Positions 43,344 through 52,287 of a stretch of 64,000 bases of DNA are shown one piece after another. Origin of the DNA: Hyphomicrobiaceae bacterium UBA7697 (GTDB taxonomy: Bacteria > Pseudomonadota > Alphaproteobacteria > Rhizobiales > Methyloligellaceae). The translations under genes and the position numbers were made by a program. The notes beneath the pieces are model-generated. The model did not search any database. It worked only from the letters and a program-made list of their open reading frames with translations, and was not told where the DNA came from. Each line of letters begins with the position of its first letter. The stretch's first letter is position 1. The DNA is taken from positions 151,038-215,037 of the forward strand of contig DLGJ01000007.1 in assembly GCA_002482645.1 (NCBI GenBank), read 5' to 3'.

Positions 43344-43361
43344 TTGGCATAGCGTGTGCTA
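43344..43361 (+). promoter_or_regulatory. Sigma-54 promoter candidate for glnB-glnA
   Basis: TTGGCAT (43344-43350) and TGCTA (43357-43361): the invariant GG and GC are exactly ten bases apart as required for -24/-12 promoters. It ends 77 bases ahead of the glnB ATG. In Rhizobiales glnBA is commonly transcribed from an NtrC/RpoN promoter, which this fits. Confidence 0.6.
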
Positions 43362-43438
43362 GGGCTAGGTGCGATCCAAGTGGCAGCGTGCATCGCGGCG
43401 GAGCGCTGCAAAGTTTAGACTGGGAGGTGTGACGACGA

Positions 43439-43777
43439 ATGAAAAAGATTGAGGCGATCATCAAGCCGTTCAAGCTTGATGAGGTAAAGGAGGCCCTACA
43501 AGAGATCGGTCTTCAAGGTATCACGGTGACGGAGGCGAAGGGTTTCGGGCGCCAAAAAGGGCACACCGAGCTTTATCGCGGCGCCGAATACGTGGTGGAT
43601 TTCCTGCCCAAAGTGAAACTTGAACTGGTGCTTGTGGACAACATGGTCGAGAAGGCCGTCGAGGCGATCGTCAGCTCGGCCAAGACAGGCCGTATCGGCG
43701 ATGGAAAGATCTTCGTATCGCAGGTTGAGGAAGCTGTCCGCATCCGAACCGGAGAGACGGGAGACGACGCGATCTAG
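43439..43777 (+). CDS. glnB: Nitrogen regulatory protein P-II
   Basis: 112 residues, the standard P-II length. The T-loop carries the uridylylation site Tyr51 in ELYRGAEYVVDFLPK, and the C-terminal signature KIFVSQVEEAVRIRTGETG is complete. P-II senses 2-oxoglutarate, ATP/ADP and glutamine (via GlnD) and controls glutamine synthetase adenylylation and NtrB. It is followed by glnA after 118 bases, the usual glnBA operon of alphaproteobacteria, with a sigma-54 promoter candidate upstream. Confidence 0.97.
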   Translation: MKKIEAIIKPFKLDEVKEALQEIGLQGITVTEAKGFGRQKGHTELYRGAEYVVDFLPKVKLELVLVDNMVEKAVEAIVSSAKTGRIGDGKIFVSQVEEAVRIRTGETGDDAI

Positions 43778-43895
43778 GCGCAATTGCGCTAGCAGAACCG
43801 CGGCATTTCACACATAAGACTCGCATATTTCTTGGAACAATCGTTCGTACGCCTCGTTCGGAGCAGCGACGGCGCAACGTGTACAGGGGAGAAAA

Positions 43896-45305
43896 ATGGC
43901 AGACGCAAGTAGCACCGCCAAGAAGATCAAGGACGAAGAGATCAGGTTCGTCGACCTGCGCTTCACCGACCCGCGCGGGAAGATGCAGCACGTCACGATG
44001 GACGCAAACCTCATGGATGAGGAAGCGTTCGCCGAGGGCGTCATGTTCGATGGATCGTCCATCGCCGGCTGGAAGGCGATCAACGAGTCCGACATGAAGC
44101 TGATGCCTGATTGCGACTCGGCGGTCGTCGATCCGTTCTTCGCGCAGAGCACGCTCGCCGTCTTTTGCGACATCCTAGAGCCGCTCACGAACGAGCCCTA
44201 TGAGCGCGATCCGCGCGGCATCGCGGGCAAGGCCCAGGCCTATATGCAGCAAACGGGCGTCGGCGATACGGCCGTGTTCGGACCCGAAGCCGAGTTTTTC
44301 GTGTTCGACGATGTCCGGTTCACCTCGGAACCCTACAATTGCGGATTCCGCGTCGACTCGACGGAACTTCCGACCAACACCGGGACGGAATACGAGATGG
44401 GCAATCTCGGTCACCGTCCCCGCATGAAGGGCGGTTACTTCCCGGTCCCGCCGGTCGACTCCGCGCAGGATCTGCGTTCGGAGATGCTTTCGGTGATGGC
44501 CGAGATGGGCGTCGTGACGGAGAAGCACCATCACGAAGTGGGCGCCGCCCAGCACGAACTCGGAATCAAGTTCGGTCCGATCGTTCAGACCGGCGATGCG
44601 ATGCAGATCTACAAATACGTGATCCACAACGTGGCCCATGTCTATGGCAAGTCGGCCACCTTCATGCCGAAGCCGATCTTCGGCGACAACGGCTCGGGCA
44701 TGCACGTGCACCAGTCGATCTGGAAAGACGGCAGCCCGACTTTCGCGGGCGACAAATACGCCGATCTGTCCGACACGGCGCTGCATTACATCGCGGGCAT
44801 CCTGAAGCACGCCAAGGCGCTGAACGCCTACACCAACCCGAGCACCAACTCCTACAAGCGTCTGGTTCCGGGCTACGAGGCACCGGTGTTGCTGGCCTAC
44901 TCCTCGCGCAACCGCTCCGCCTCCTGCCGCATTCCGCTCGGCACGGGTCCGAAGTCGAAGCGTGTCGAGGTCCGCTTCCCCGACCCCACCGCGAACCCTT
45001 ATCTCGCCTTCGGGGCCCTGCTGATGGCGGGACTCGACGGCATCGAGAATAAGCTCGATCCGGGTTCGGCGATCGACAAGAACCTTTACGACCTTCCGCC
45101 CGAAGAGCTCGAGCAGGTTCCGACGGTCAGCGGCTCCTTGCGCGAAGCGTGCGAGTCCCTCGACGCGGACCGCGCCTTTCTCAAGAAGGGCAACGTGTTC
45201 ACCGACGATGCGATCGACGCGTATCTCGAACTGAAGATGGAAGAGGTGGAGCGCTTCGAGATGATGCCCCACCCTGTCGAGTACGACATGTACTACAGCG
45301 TCTAG
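43896..45305 (+). CDS. glnA: Glutamine synthetase, type I
   Basis: 469 residues. Makes glutamine from glutamate, ammonia and ATP as a dodecamer. Signatures: FDGSSIAGWKAINESDM near residue 50, KPIFGDNGSGMHVHQSIWKD near residue 260 (ATP site), and the adenylylation site Tyr398 in NLYDLPPEEL. This marks the GSI-beta class regulated by GlnE. SD GGGGAG before the ATG. Downstream lies a strong terminator. Confidence 0.98.
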   Translation: MADASSTAKKIKDEEIRFVDLRFTDPRGKMQHVTMDANLMDEEAFAEGVMFDGSSIAGWKAINESDMKLMPDCDSAVVDPFFAQSTLAVFCDILEPLTNEPYERDPRGIAGKAQAYMQQTGVGDTAVFGPEAEFFVFDDVRFTSEPYNCGFRVDSTELPTNTGTEYEMGNLGHRPRMKGGYFPVPPVDSAQDLRSEMLSVMAEMGVVTEKHHHEVGAAQHELGIKFGPIVQTGDAMQIYKYVIHNVAHVYGKSATFMPKPIFGDNGSGMHVHQSIWKDGSPTFAGDKYADLSDTALHYIAGILKHAKALNAYTNPSTNSYKRLVPGYEAPVLLAYSSRNRSASCRIPLGTGPKSKRVEVRFPDPTANPYLAFGALLMAGLDGIENKLDPGSAIDKNLYDLPPEELEQVPTVSGSLREACESLDADRAFLKKGNVFTDDAIDAYLELKMEEVERFEMMPHPVEYDMYYSV

Positions 45306-45339
45306 CCCTAACCCGGCTCGCCGGGTCTACAACGAAATC

Positions 45340-45375
45340 GGGGGCGGCCGCGGAATGCAGCCGCCCCCTTCTTTC
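45340..45375 (+). terminator. Rho-independent terminator of glnBA
   Basis: GGGGGCGGC (45340-45348) pairs perfectly with GCCGCCCCC (45360-45368), loop of 11 bases, followed by TTCTTTC. It begins 35 bases after the glnA stop. Confidence 0.85.
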
Positions 45376-45492
45376 GCCCGGCCTTGTGGAACCCTCGGTC
45401 TTTTTATTCGCGTTCCCCCGTCGGACGCGAAAACCAATCGGTTCCTACCAGGCTCCCCCAAACTGCTTCCCGAACTTCCTGACCTTTATCGG

Positions 45493-45786
45493 CTACATCA
45501 AATAGAACACGGCGTAGACGGCCATTCCGGCTCCGGCGAACAGCCACGTCTTGTTGGCAATGGCCCAACTGCCCATCATCGACGGCAATCCGAACGCAAC
45601 GGTCCGGACAAAGGACAGCGCCAAGACCGCGCCGACCATTCCCAGAACCCATGCGGGAAGGTCGGCACTCGGCCCGCCCTGCCCGGCATCGACAAGCAAC
45701 ATGTTCGACTCGTTCGCACTGAGGTTGATGGCGCCGAAGATCGCCGCGGCCGCCGCCCCCATCAGCACTGCGTAACGCATCACCAT
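45493..45786 (-). CDS. Small hypothetical membrane protein
   Basis: 97 residues. An N-terminal hydrophobic segment (YAVLMGAAAAAIFGAINLSA), an exposed acidic loop (about 25-40), a second segment (LPAWVLGMVGAVLALSFV) and a third at the C-terminus (WLFAGAGMAVYAVFYLM). The start has GGAGGGAG upstream, which supports real translation. I recognise no family. It lies between the glnA terminator (convergent) and the thioredoxin-like gene. Confidence 0.7.
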   Translation of the reverse strand: MVMRYAVLMGAAAAAIFGAINLSANESNMLLVDAGQGGPSADLPAWVLGMVGAVLALSFVRTVAFGLPSMMGSWAIANKTWLFAGAGMAVYAVFYLM

Positions 45787-45889
45787 GCTGCTCGAGCTCC
45801 CTCCAATTCGAGAAGAATTTTAGAGACCTTCGAGTAAAGAAACGGGAAAGCAACACGCTTAAGCGCGGGTTAATGGCACGGACGCCGGA

Positions 45890-46444
45890 TCACGCGGCCT
45901 TCCACTTGATCGAGCAGCCGATCGAAGGCGTTTGATCCTCCGGCCCGCGACCGGTGCCGGCAATCAGCTTCATCGCCTCGAACAGATCGCGGCGGACGTT
46001 CGCGCTGGCGGCTTCGCGGCCGCTCTCGTCCAATCGGCCGCGATATTGCAGTTCGAGGTCCGCATTGAACCCGAAGAAGTCCGGCGTGCACATCGCGTCA
46101 TACGCCCGTGCCACCGCTTGGCTTTCGTCGTGCAGATAGGGAAAGGTGAAGCCGTGCACTTTCGCGAACGTCTTCATGTTCTCGAACGAGTCGTCCGGAT
46201 GGGTGGCCGCATCGTTCGAGCAGATGGCCACGGTGGCGACGCCGTATTGGACGAGCTCGGCCGCATCCCGGACGATGCGGTCGATCACGGCGATCACGTA
46301 GGGGCAATGATTGCATATGAAGACCACGAGCGTCCCCTTGGGACCCTTGAGCTCGTCAAGCGTGTAGGTCTTGCCGTCCACGCCCACGAGTGAAAATCCG
46401 GGGGCCTTCCAGCCAAAGTCACAAACGGGGGGTCGCTCGGCCAC
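45890..46444 (-). CDS. Thioredoxin-like / AhpC-TSA family protein
   Basis: 184 residues of the thioredoxin fold: APGFSLVGVDGKTYTLDEL (residues 14-32) then TLVVFICNHCPYVIAVIDRI with a C-x-x-C (CNHC). This is a cytoplasmic redoxin group annotated as thioredoxin-family protein; members lack a signal peptide and their partners are unknown. Starts with GTG at 46444, preceded by AAGGAGAG, so the ribosome site supports the non-ATG start. Divergent from phnD. Confidence 0.88.
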   Translation of the reverse strand: MAERPPVCDFGWKAPGFSLVGVDGKTYTLDELKGPKGTLVVFICNHCPYVIAVIDRIVRDAAELVQYGVATVAICSNDAATHPDDSFENMKTFAKVHGFTFPYLHDESQAVARAYDAMCTPDFFGFNADLELQYRGRLDESGREAASANVRRDLFEAMKLIAGTGRGPEDQTPSIGCSIKWKAA

Positions 46445-46465
46445 GGGTCTCTCCTTTTCGCAAAT

Positions 46466-46472
46466 CTGTCAT
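46466..46472 (+). promoter_or_regulatory. Possible PHO half-box ahead of phnD
   Basis: CTGTCAT, a perfect half of the PhoB-binding site, about 95 bases upstream of phnD. The second half expected after four bases does not match, so PhoB control is only a suggestion. Confidence 0.25.
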
Positions 46473-46565
46473 GACGCCCCACTAGCCTCAGCGTCCGTCT
46501 CTGTCTAGATGTTGCCGGCCGGCATGACCGCGCACATGCGGCACGGTAGCCGAAGGAATGCTCCA

Positions 46566-47516
46566 ATGTTGACGCGAATGGTTCTGTCGCTGTGTTTCGT
46601 GGCCGCGCTCTGCATGCCCGCCGCCGCCGAATTTCGACTCGATAGCCGCTATCAGGACAAGGACGGCGACCTCATCGCGGATATTCCGGCGGACCCATCC
46701 AAGCAAATCGACCCGTCCACCCTGATCTTCGCCTATACGCCGGTGGAGGACCCAGCCGTCTATGTCGATGTCTGGAAGGGCTTTCTCGATCATTTGTCCG
46801 AGGTGACCGGCAGGCCCGTTCAGTTCTTTCCCGTGCAATCCAACGCGGCGCAGATCGAAGCGATGCGTGCGGGCCGCTTGCATATCGCCGGTGTCAACAC
46901 CGGCTCGAATCCGCTTGCCGTCGCCTGCGCGGGCCTTCGTCCCTTCACCATGATGGCGAGCGACGACGGATCGTTCGGCTACGAAATGGAGATCGTCACC
47001 TATCCGGGCTCCGGCATCGAGAAGCCGGAGGATCTGAAGGGCCGCGTGCTGGCCTTCACGGCGGAGACGTCCAACTCCGGTTTCAAGGCGCCTTCCGCCC
47101 TGCTCAAGTCCGAGTTCGGTCTCGAGCCGGACAAGGATTTCACGCCGCGCTTCTCAGGCGCGCACGACAACTCGATCCTCGGCGTCGCCAACAAGGACTA
47201 CGACGCGGCCGCGATCGCCAACACGATCAAGGCGCGGATGATCGACCGGGGCGTGGTCAAGGCCGATCAACTCAAGACCATCTACACGTCGCAAACCTTC
47301 CCGACGACGGGTTTCGGCGTGGCCTACAACCTGAAGCCGGAACTTCAGGAGAAGATCAAGCAAGCGTTCTTCTCCTTCGATTGGAAGGGAAGCAAGCTGC
47401 TGGAGGAGTTTTCGAAGTCGGGCGATACGACATTCGTGCCCATCACGTTCAAGGACGATTGGGCCGTCATTCGCAAGATCGACGAAGCGAACGGCGTCGA
47501 ATATTCCTGCAACTGA
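46566..47516 (+). CDS. phnD: Phosphonate/phosphate ABC transporter substrate-binding protein
   Basis: 316 residues. Signal peptide MVLSLCFVAALCMPAAAEF, then a PhnD-type periplasmic binding fold: LIFAYTPVEDPAVYVDVWKG near residue 48, MRAGRLHIAGVNTGSNPLAV near residue 100, and TAETSNSGFKAPSALLKSEF near residue 162. It captures phosphonates, phosphate or a similar oxyanion; no C-P lyase genes are nearby, so substrate is open. The ATG is preceded by AAGGAA. First gene of a D-C-E-E operon; S. meliloti phoCDET is comparable. Confidence 0.9.
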   Translation: MLTRMVLSLCFVAALCMPAAAEFRLDSRYQDKDGDLIADIPADPSKQIDPSTLIFAYTPVEDPAVYVDVWKGFLDHLSEVTGRPVQFFPVQSNAAQIEAMRAGRLHIAGVNTGSNPLAVACAGLRPFTMMASDDGSFGYEMEIVTYPGSGIEKPEDLKGRVLAFTAETSNSGFKAPSALLKSEFGLEPDKDFTPRFSGAHDNSILGVANKDYDAAAIANTIKARMIDRGVVKADQLKTIYTSQTFPTTGFGVAYNLKPELQEKIKQAFFSFDWKGSKLLEEFSKSGDTTFVPITFKDDWAVIRKIDEANGVEYSCN

Positions 47517-47590
47517 CATTTCCGCGCCGAACGCGGCGTCTTGCGCGCCCGGGCCGTTCTCGTACCATGCCCTGCGATCAGGGATCCCAC

Positions 47591-48415
47591 ATGCTGCGCG
47601 TTTCCTCACTCTCCAAGCGGTACAAGACCGGCGACGAAGCGCTGCGCGGCGTCTCCTTCGATCTACCGGCGGGACAAGTCGTTGCGCTGATCGGACCGTC
47701 CGGCTCGGGCAAGTCGACGCTCATCCGCTGCATCAATCGCCTGGTGAAACCGACCGGGGGCAGCATTGAATTCAATGGAACCGATCTCACCCGCCTCGGC
47801 GGCCGCGGTCTGCGGCGCGCGCGCCGGCACATGGGCATGATCTTCCAGGAATACGCCCTGGTCGAACGGCTGACCGTCATGGAGAACGTGCTGTCTGGGC
47901 GCCTCGGCTATGTCCCGTTCTGGCGGTCGTTCCTGCGGCGGTTTCCGCGGGCCGACCTGGACAAGGCGTTCGCGCTACTGGAGCGCGTCGGCCTCTCGGA
48001 CCAGGTCGACAAGCGCGCGAGCGCGCTGTCCGGCGGGCAGCGCCAGCGCGTCGGCATCGCCCGGGCGCTCGAGCAAGACCCCGAACTCCTCCTCGTGGAC
48101 GAACCCACCGCGTCGCTCGACCCGAAGACCGCACGCCAAATCATGCGACTCATCCGCGAAGTCTGCCGCGAGCGCGGTCTGCCCGCGATCGTCACCCTGC
48201 ACGACGTGCCGCTCGCGAAGACGTTCGCAGACCGCATCATCGGGCTGCGCGCGGGCGAGATCGTGTTCGACGGTGAGCCCGGCGCTCTCGACACGGCGAT
48301 GCTCTCCGAGATCTACGGCGAAGAGGATTGGACGCAGATCCATGCCGACGACGAGGCCGAAGCCGCGCACGACGATGCGCAATTGCGCGAAGAACGCATG
48401 GCCGGGCTCACATGA
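47591..48415 (+). CDS. phnC: Phosphonate/phosphate ABC transporter ATP-binding protein
   Basis: 274 residues. Walker A GPSGSGKSTLIRCINRL near residue 37, ABC signature ALSGGQRQRVGIARAL near residue 145, Walker B ELLLVDEPTASLD and the H-loop LHDVPLAKTFADRI. Subfamily position as PhnC is set by the neighbours and the short C-terminal extension with EIYGEEDWTQIHAD. AGGGA lies before the ATG. Its TGA overlaps the ATG of the first permease gene (ATGA). Confidence 0.94.
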   Translation: MLRVSSLSKRYKTGDEALRGVSFDLPAGQVVALIGPSGSGKSTLIRCINRLVKPTGGSIEFNGTDLTRLGGRGLRRARRHMGMIFQEYALVERLTVMENVLSGRLGYVPFWRSFLRRFPRADLDKAFALLERVGLSDQVDKRASALSGGQRQRVGIARALEQDPELLLVDEPTASLDPKTARQIMRLIREVCRERGLPAIVTLHDVPLAKTFADRIIGLRAGEIVFDGEPGALDTAMLSEIYGEEDWTQIHADDEAEAAHDDAQLREERMAGLT

Positions 48416-49215
48416 CATCCGCTGCCACCCCGACGCGTTGGACACGCCCGCCACTGATCCGGAATGCCTGGCTGCGCTGGGGGCTGTATCTCGGTCTGCT
48501 GATCTATCTGATCGCGGCAGCTTCGACGCTCGATGTGAATTGGCAGCGCGTTCTCGATGGGCTCGGCAATAGCTGGCGCGTGATCGGGGGCTTCTTTACG
48601 CCCGACTTCACAACGCGCTCACGCGATATTTGGCAGGGCATGGTCGAGAGCCTGACCATGACGGTGACTTCGACGGTTGCCGGCTGTCTCGTCTCCATTC
48701 CCATCGGTCTCGGCGCGGCGCGGAACATCGCCCCCCTGCCCGTCTACGCGGTCTGCCGGTCCATCATCGCGATCTCCCGCGCGTTCCAGGAAATCATCGT
48801 CGCAATCCTGTTCGTCGCCATGTTCGGATTCGGTCCCTTCGCCGGCTTCCTCACCCTGTCCTTCGCCACGATCGGCTTCATGGCGAAGCTGCTCGCCGAG
48901 GACATCGAGGACATCGACGAAGCGCAGGCCGAGGCGATCCGCGCGACCGGCGCGTCCTGGTGGCAAGTAATCAATTACGGCATCCAGCCGCAGGTCATGC
49001 CGCGTCTGATCGGGCTGTCGCTCTACCGCCTCGATATCAATTTCCGCGAAAGCGCGGTGATCGGCATCGTCGGCGCGGGCGGCATCGGCGCGACGCTCAA
49101 CACGGCCATGCAGCGTTACGATTACGATACGGCGGGCGCGATCCTGATCATGATCATCGCCGTCGTGCTCGCCGCCGAGTACATCTCCAGCCACTTGCGG
49201 AAATGGGTGCAGTGA
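48412..49215 (+). CDS. phnE: Phosphonate/phosphate ABC transporter permease 1
   Basis: 267 residues of the binding-protein-dependent inner membrane component family, with six predicted membrane segments and an EAA-type loop (DEAQAEAIRATGASWWQVIN near residue 177). PhnE-type end: AILIMIIAVVLAAEYISSHL. Overlaps phnC by four bases and the second permease by one base (TGATG), so the genes are translationally coupled. Confidence 0.92.
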   Translation: MTSAATPTRWTRPPLIRNAWLRWGLYLGLLIYLIAAASTLDVNWQRVLDGLGNSWRVIGGFFTPDFTTRSRDIWQGMVESLTMTVTSTVAGCLVSIPIGLGAARNIAPLPVYAVCRSIIAISRAFQEIIVAILFVAMFGFGPFAGFLTLSFATIGFMAKLLAEDIEDIDEAQAEAIRATGASWWQVINYGIQPQVMPRLIGLSLYRLDINFRESAVIGIVGAGGIGATLNTAMQRYDYDTAGAILIMIIAVVLAAEYISSHLRKWVQ

Positions 49216-50030
49216 TGCCGGTGACGCGCCTCGACCACCGCAATCTCTGGCAGCGCCGCACGCCGCTCACACAGTGGGCCATCTGGTTAGGCTGGCTCGC
49301 GCTCGCCGTGCTGTTCGTCTTTTCGTGGCAGGTGATGAACAAGAACACGATATGGCTGTTCGTGGAGGACGCGCCTCGCCAGGCGGCCGATCTTCTGTCG
49401 CGCGCCTGGCCGCCGCGCTGGTCCTATCTCGACAAACTTTGGGGACCGCTCTGGGACACGATCAACATCGCCACGCTCGGCACCGTGCTCGGGATCGTCC
49501 TGGCGACGCCCATCGCGTTTCTCGCCGCGCGCAACACGACGCCGAGCGCGGCCTTGCTGCGCCCGGTCGCGCTTCTGATCATCGTCTCCTCGCGCTCGAT
49601 CAACTCGCTGATCTGGGCGCTGCTGCTCGTCGCCATTATCGGTCCCGGCCTGCTCGCGGGCATCATCGCCATCGCGCTGCGCTCGATCGGCTTCATCGGC
49701 AAGCTGCTCTACGAGGCCATCGAGGAGATCGACGGCACCCAAGTCGAAGCGGTGCGCAGCACCGGGGCGTCAAGCTGGCAGGTGATGGACTATGCGGTCT
49801 GGCCGCAGATCGCGCCCGCCTTCGCCGGAATCTCCGTGTTCCGCTGGGACATCAACATTCGCGAGTCCACCATACTCGGTCTTGTGGGCGCGGGCGGCAT
49901 CGGGCTCCAGCTTCAGTCTTCGTTGTCGCGTCTCGCCTGGGCCGAAGTCACGGTCATCTTCATCGTCATTCTCGCGACGGTCGTCTTGTCGGAATGGGTC
50001 TCGGCCCGCGTTCGGGCGGCGATCATCTGA
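49215..50030 (+). CDS. phnE: Phosphonate/phosphate ABC transporter permease 2
   Basis: 271 residues, paralogous to the preceding permease. Hydrophobic N-terminal anchor (WAIWLGWLALAVLFVFSW), the LGTVLGIVLATPIAFLAARN helix and an EAA-type loop (IDGTQVEAVRSTGASSWQVM near residue 178). The two probably form a heterodimeric channel with PhnC, as with PhoE/PhoT in Sinorhizobium. ATG at 49215. Confidence 0.92.
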   Translation: MPVTRLDHRNLWQRRTPLTQWAIWLGWLALAVLFVFSWQVMNKNTIWLFVEDAPRQAADLLSRAWPPRWSYLDKLWGPLWDTINIATLGTVLGIVLATPIAFLAARNTTPSAALLRPVALLIIVSSRSINSLIWALLLVAIIGPGLLAGIIAIALRSIGFIGKLLYEAIEEIDGTQVEAVRSTGASSWQVMDYAVWPQIAPAFAGISVFRWDINIRESTILGLVGAGGIGLQLQSSLSRLAWAEVTVIFIVILATVVLSEWVSARVRAAII

Positions 50031-50074
50031 CCGCCATGGAGATGGACCGCGGCCCGATCGGCTGAGCCTGGGTT

Positions 50075-52249
50075 ATGGGCACCCGGGTCCCCTTGAAAAT
50101 GCCCGATCTCCATGCGAGCAAGAATCGCGTTCCTAACGCATCTGATTCTCTCCCTTTCGCGGGCTTTTTCCGCCCTCGAGCCCGGAGGACTCCACCGATC
50201 GCACCGAGACAGAAAACCACCGCCACCCAGGACCTCTTCGACGCCGCGCCGCCGGAGCCCGCCCGCGCCAAGGCGGCGCCGAAGGAGCGCGCGAAGGGCA
50301 CCGACGCGGAGAGCGGCTATACGGCCGCCGATATCGAGGTCCTGGAGGGCCTGGAGCCGGTGCGGAAGCGCCCCGGCATGTATGTGGGCGGCACCGACGA
50401 GAAGGCGCTGCATCATCTTTTCGCCGAAGTACTGGACAACTCCATGGACGAGGCGGTGGCGGGCCATGCCAGCCGCATCGAGGTCTCGCTCGACAAGGAC
50501 GGCACTCTCACGGTCACCGACAACGGCCGTGGCATCCCCGTCGACCCGCATCCCAAGTTCAAGAAGAAGTCCGCGCTCGAAGTCATCATGACGACGCTCC
50601 ACGCGGGCGGAAAGTTCGACTCCAAGGTCTATGCCACCAGCGGCGGCCTCCACGGCGTCGGCGTATCCGTGGCCAATGCTCTGTCGGAAACGCTCGAGGT
50701 CGAGGTGGCGCGGGGTCAGAAGCTCTACCGGCAGAGCTATACGCGCGGCATTCCGGACGGCCCGCTCGAGAATCTCGGGCCCATCAAGAACCGGCGCGGC
50801 ACCCGGATCCGCTTCCGCCCCGACGAGCAGATTTTCGGCAAAGGCGCGGCGTTCAAGCCGGCGCGGCTGTTCCGCATGTCGCGCTCGAAGGCCTATCTGT
50901 TCCGGGGCGTGGAGATCCGCTGGTCGTGCGACAAGGCCCTGCTCCCCGCCGGCGGCGAAATCCCGGAGAAGGCCGAACTGCATTTCCCCGGCGGCCTCAA
51001 GGACTTCCTGGCCGACAGCATCACCGGGCAGACCACCGTCACCAACGATATCTTCGCCGGGCGCGTCGAAAAGCCCGAAGGCCATGGCTCGGTCGAATGG
51101 GCGATTGCCTGGGTCGCGAGCACGGACGGCTTCATGAGCTCGTATTGCAATACGGTGCCGACGCCCGATGGCGGGACCCATGAAGCGGGTCTGCGCGCCG
51201 CCCTCACCAAGGGCTTGCGCGCCTATGGCGAACTGACCGGCGTCAAGCGGGTCTCCCAGATCACCGGCGACGACGTGCTGGGGACCACCGCCTCCATGCT
51301 GTCGGTCTTCATTCGCGAGCCCGAATTCCAGGGGCAGACCAAGGATCGTCTGGCGACCCAGGAAGCCACCAGGATCGTCGAGAGCGCCGTGCGGGACGCG
51401 TTCGATCATTGGCTGACCGGGCATCCGAACCAGGCCGGGAAGCTTCTGGACTGGGTCGTGGACCGCTCCGAGGAGCGCCTGCGCCGCCGGAAGGAGAAGG
51501 AAGTCGGCCGGCAGACCGCCACGCGGCGCTTAAGGCTCCCCGGCAAGCTCGCCGATTGCTCTTCGACAGGATCGAAGGGCACGGAGATCTTCATCGTCGA
51601 GGGCGACTCGGCCGGCGGGTCCGCCAAGCAGGCCCGCGACCGGGCCACGCAGGCCGTCCTGCCCTTGCGCGGCAAGATCCTGAACGTCGCGAGCGCGAGT
51701 TCCGCCAAGCTCGCGGACAACCAGCTCTTGAGCGACCTGATCCAGGCGCTCGGCTGCGGCACCAATACGCGCTATCGCGAGGAGGATCTGCGCTACGAAA
51801 AGGTCGTGGTCATGACCGACGCCGACGTGGACGGCGCCCATATCGCCTCGCTCCTCATCACCTTCTTCTACCGGGAGATGAAAGGCCTGATCGAGAACGG
51901 GCATCTCTATCTCGCGGTGCCGCCGCTCTACCGTCTCAGCCAGGGTTCCAAGACCGCCTATGCCCGCGACGACGCCCACAAGGACGCGCTCATGAAGGAC
52001 GTCTTCAACGGGCGCGGCAAGGTTGATGTGAGTCGTTTCAAGGGCTTGGGGGAAATGCTTCCGAGGCAACTGAAAGAGACGACCATGGCCCCGGCGACGC
52101 GCACGCTGCTGCGGGTCGAGATCGACGACGAGGACCGGCACGGCACCACGGAACTCGTGGACCAGTTGATGGGCAACAAGCCCGAAGCCCGCTTCACGTT
52201 CATTCAGGAACGCGCCGCCTTCGCCGAGACCGAGGACTTGGATATCTAG
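50075..52249 (+). CDS. parE: DNA topoisomerase IV subunit B
   Basis: 724 residues as drawn. GHKL ATPase: VLEGLEPVRKRPGMYVGG, EVLDNSMDEAVAGHASRIEV, DNGRGIPVD and GGLHGVGVSVANA. TOPRIM domain: EGDSAGGSAKQARDR, LPLRGKILNVASA and MTDADVDGAHIASLL. It decatenates chromosomes with ParC. The 5' end is uncertain. ATG at 50075 and 50099 have no ribosome site and add a leader not typical of the family. A GGAGGA at 50184-50189 lies exactly eight bases before an in-frame ATC at 50198, from where the protein would read like other rhizobial ParE (683 residues). Confidence 0.95.
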   Translation: MGTRVPLKMPDLHASKNRVPNASDSLPFAGFFRPRARRTPPIAPRQKTTATQDLFDAAPPEPARAKAAPKERAKGTDAESGYTAADIEVLEGLEPVRKRPGMYVGGTDEKALHHLFAEVLDNSMDEAVAGHASRIEVSLDKDGTLTVTDNGRGIPVDPHPKFKKKSALEVIMTTLHAGGKFDSKVYATSGGLHGVGVSVANALSETLEVEVARGQKLYRQSYTRGIPDGPLENLGPIKNRRGTRIRFRPDEQIFGKGAAFKPARLFRMSRSKAYLFRGVEIRWSCDKALLPAGGEIPEKAELHFPGGLKDFLADSITGQTTVTNDIFAGRVEKPEGHGSVEWAIAWVASTDGFMSSYCNTVPTPDGGTHEAGLRAALTKGLRAYGELTGVKRVSQITGDDVLGTTASMLSVFIREPEFQGQTKDRLATQEATRIVESAVRDAFDHWLTGHPNQAGKLLDWVVDRSEERLRRRKEKEVGRQTATRRLRLPGKLADCSSTGSKGTEIFIVEGDSAGGSAKQARDRATQAVLPLRGKILNVASASSAKLADNQLLSDLIQALGCGTNTRYREEDLRYEKVVVMTDADVDGAHIASLLITFFYREMKGLIENGHLYLAVPPLYRLSQGSKTAYARDDAHKDALMKDVFNGRGKVDVSRFKGLGEMLPRQLKETTMAPATRTLLRVEIDDEDRHGTTELVDQLMGNKPEARFTFIQERAAFAETEDLDI

Positions 52250-52287
52250 GGTTTGCCGGCGGCCGCGCGCAGGCGCCGTGCCGCCCC

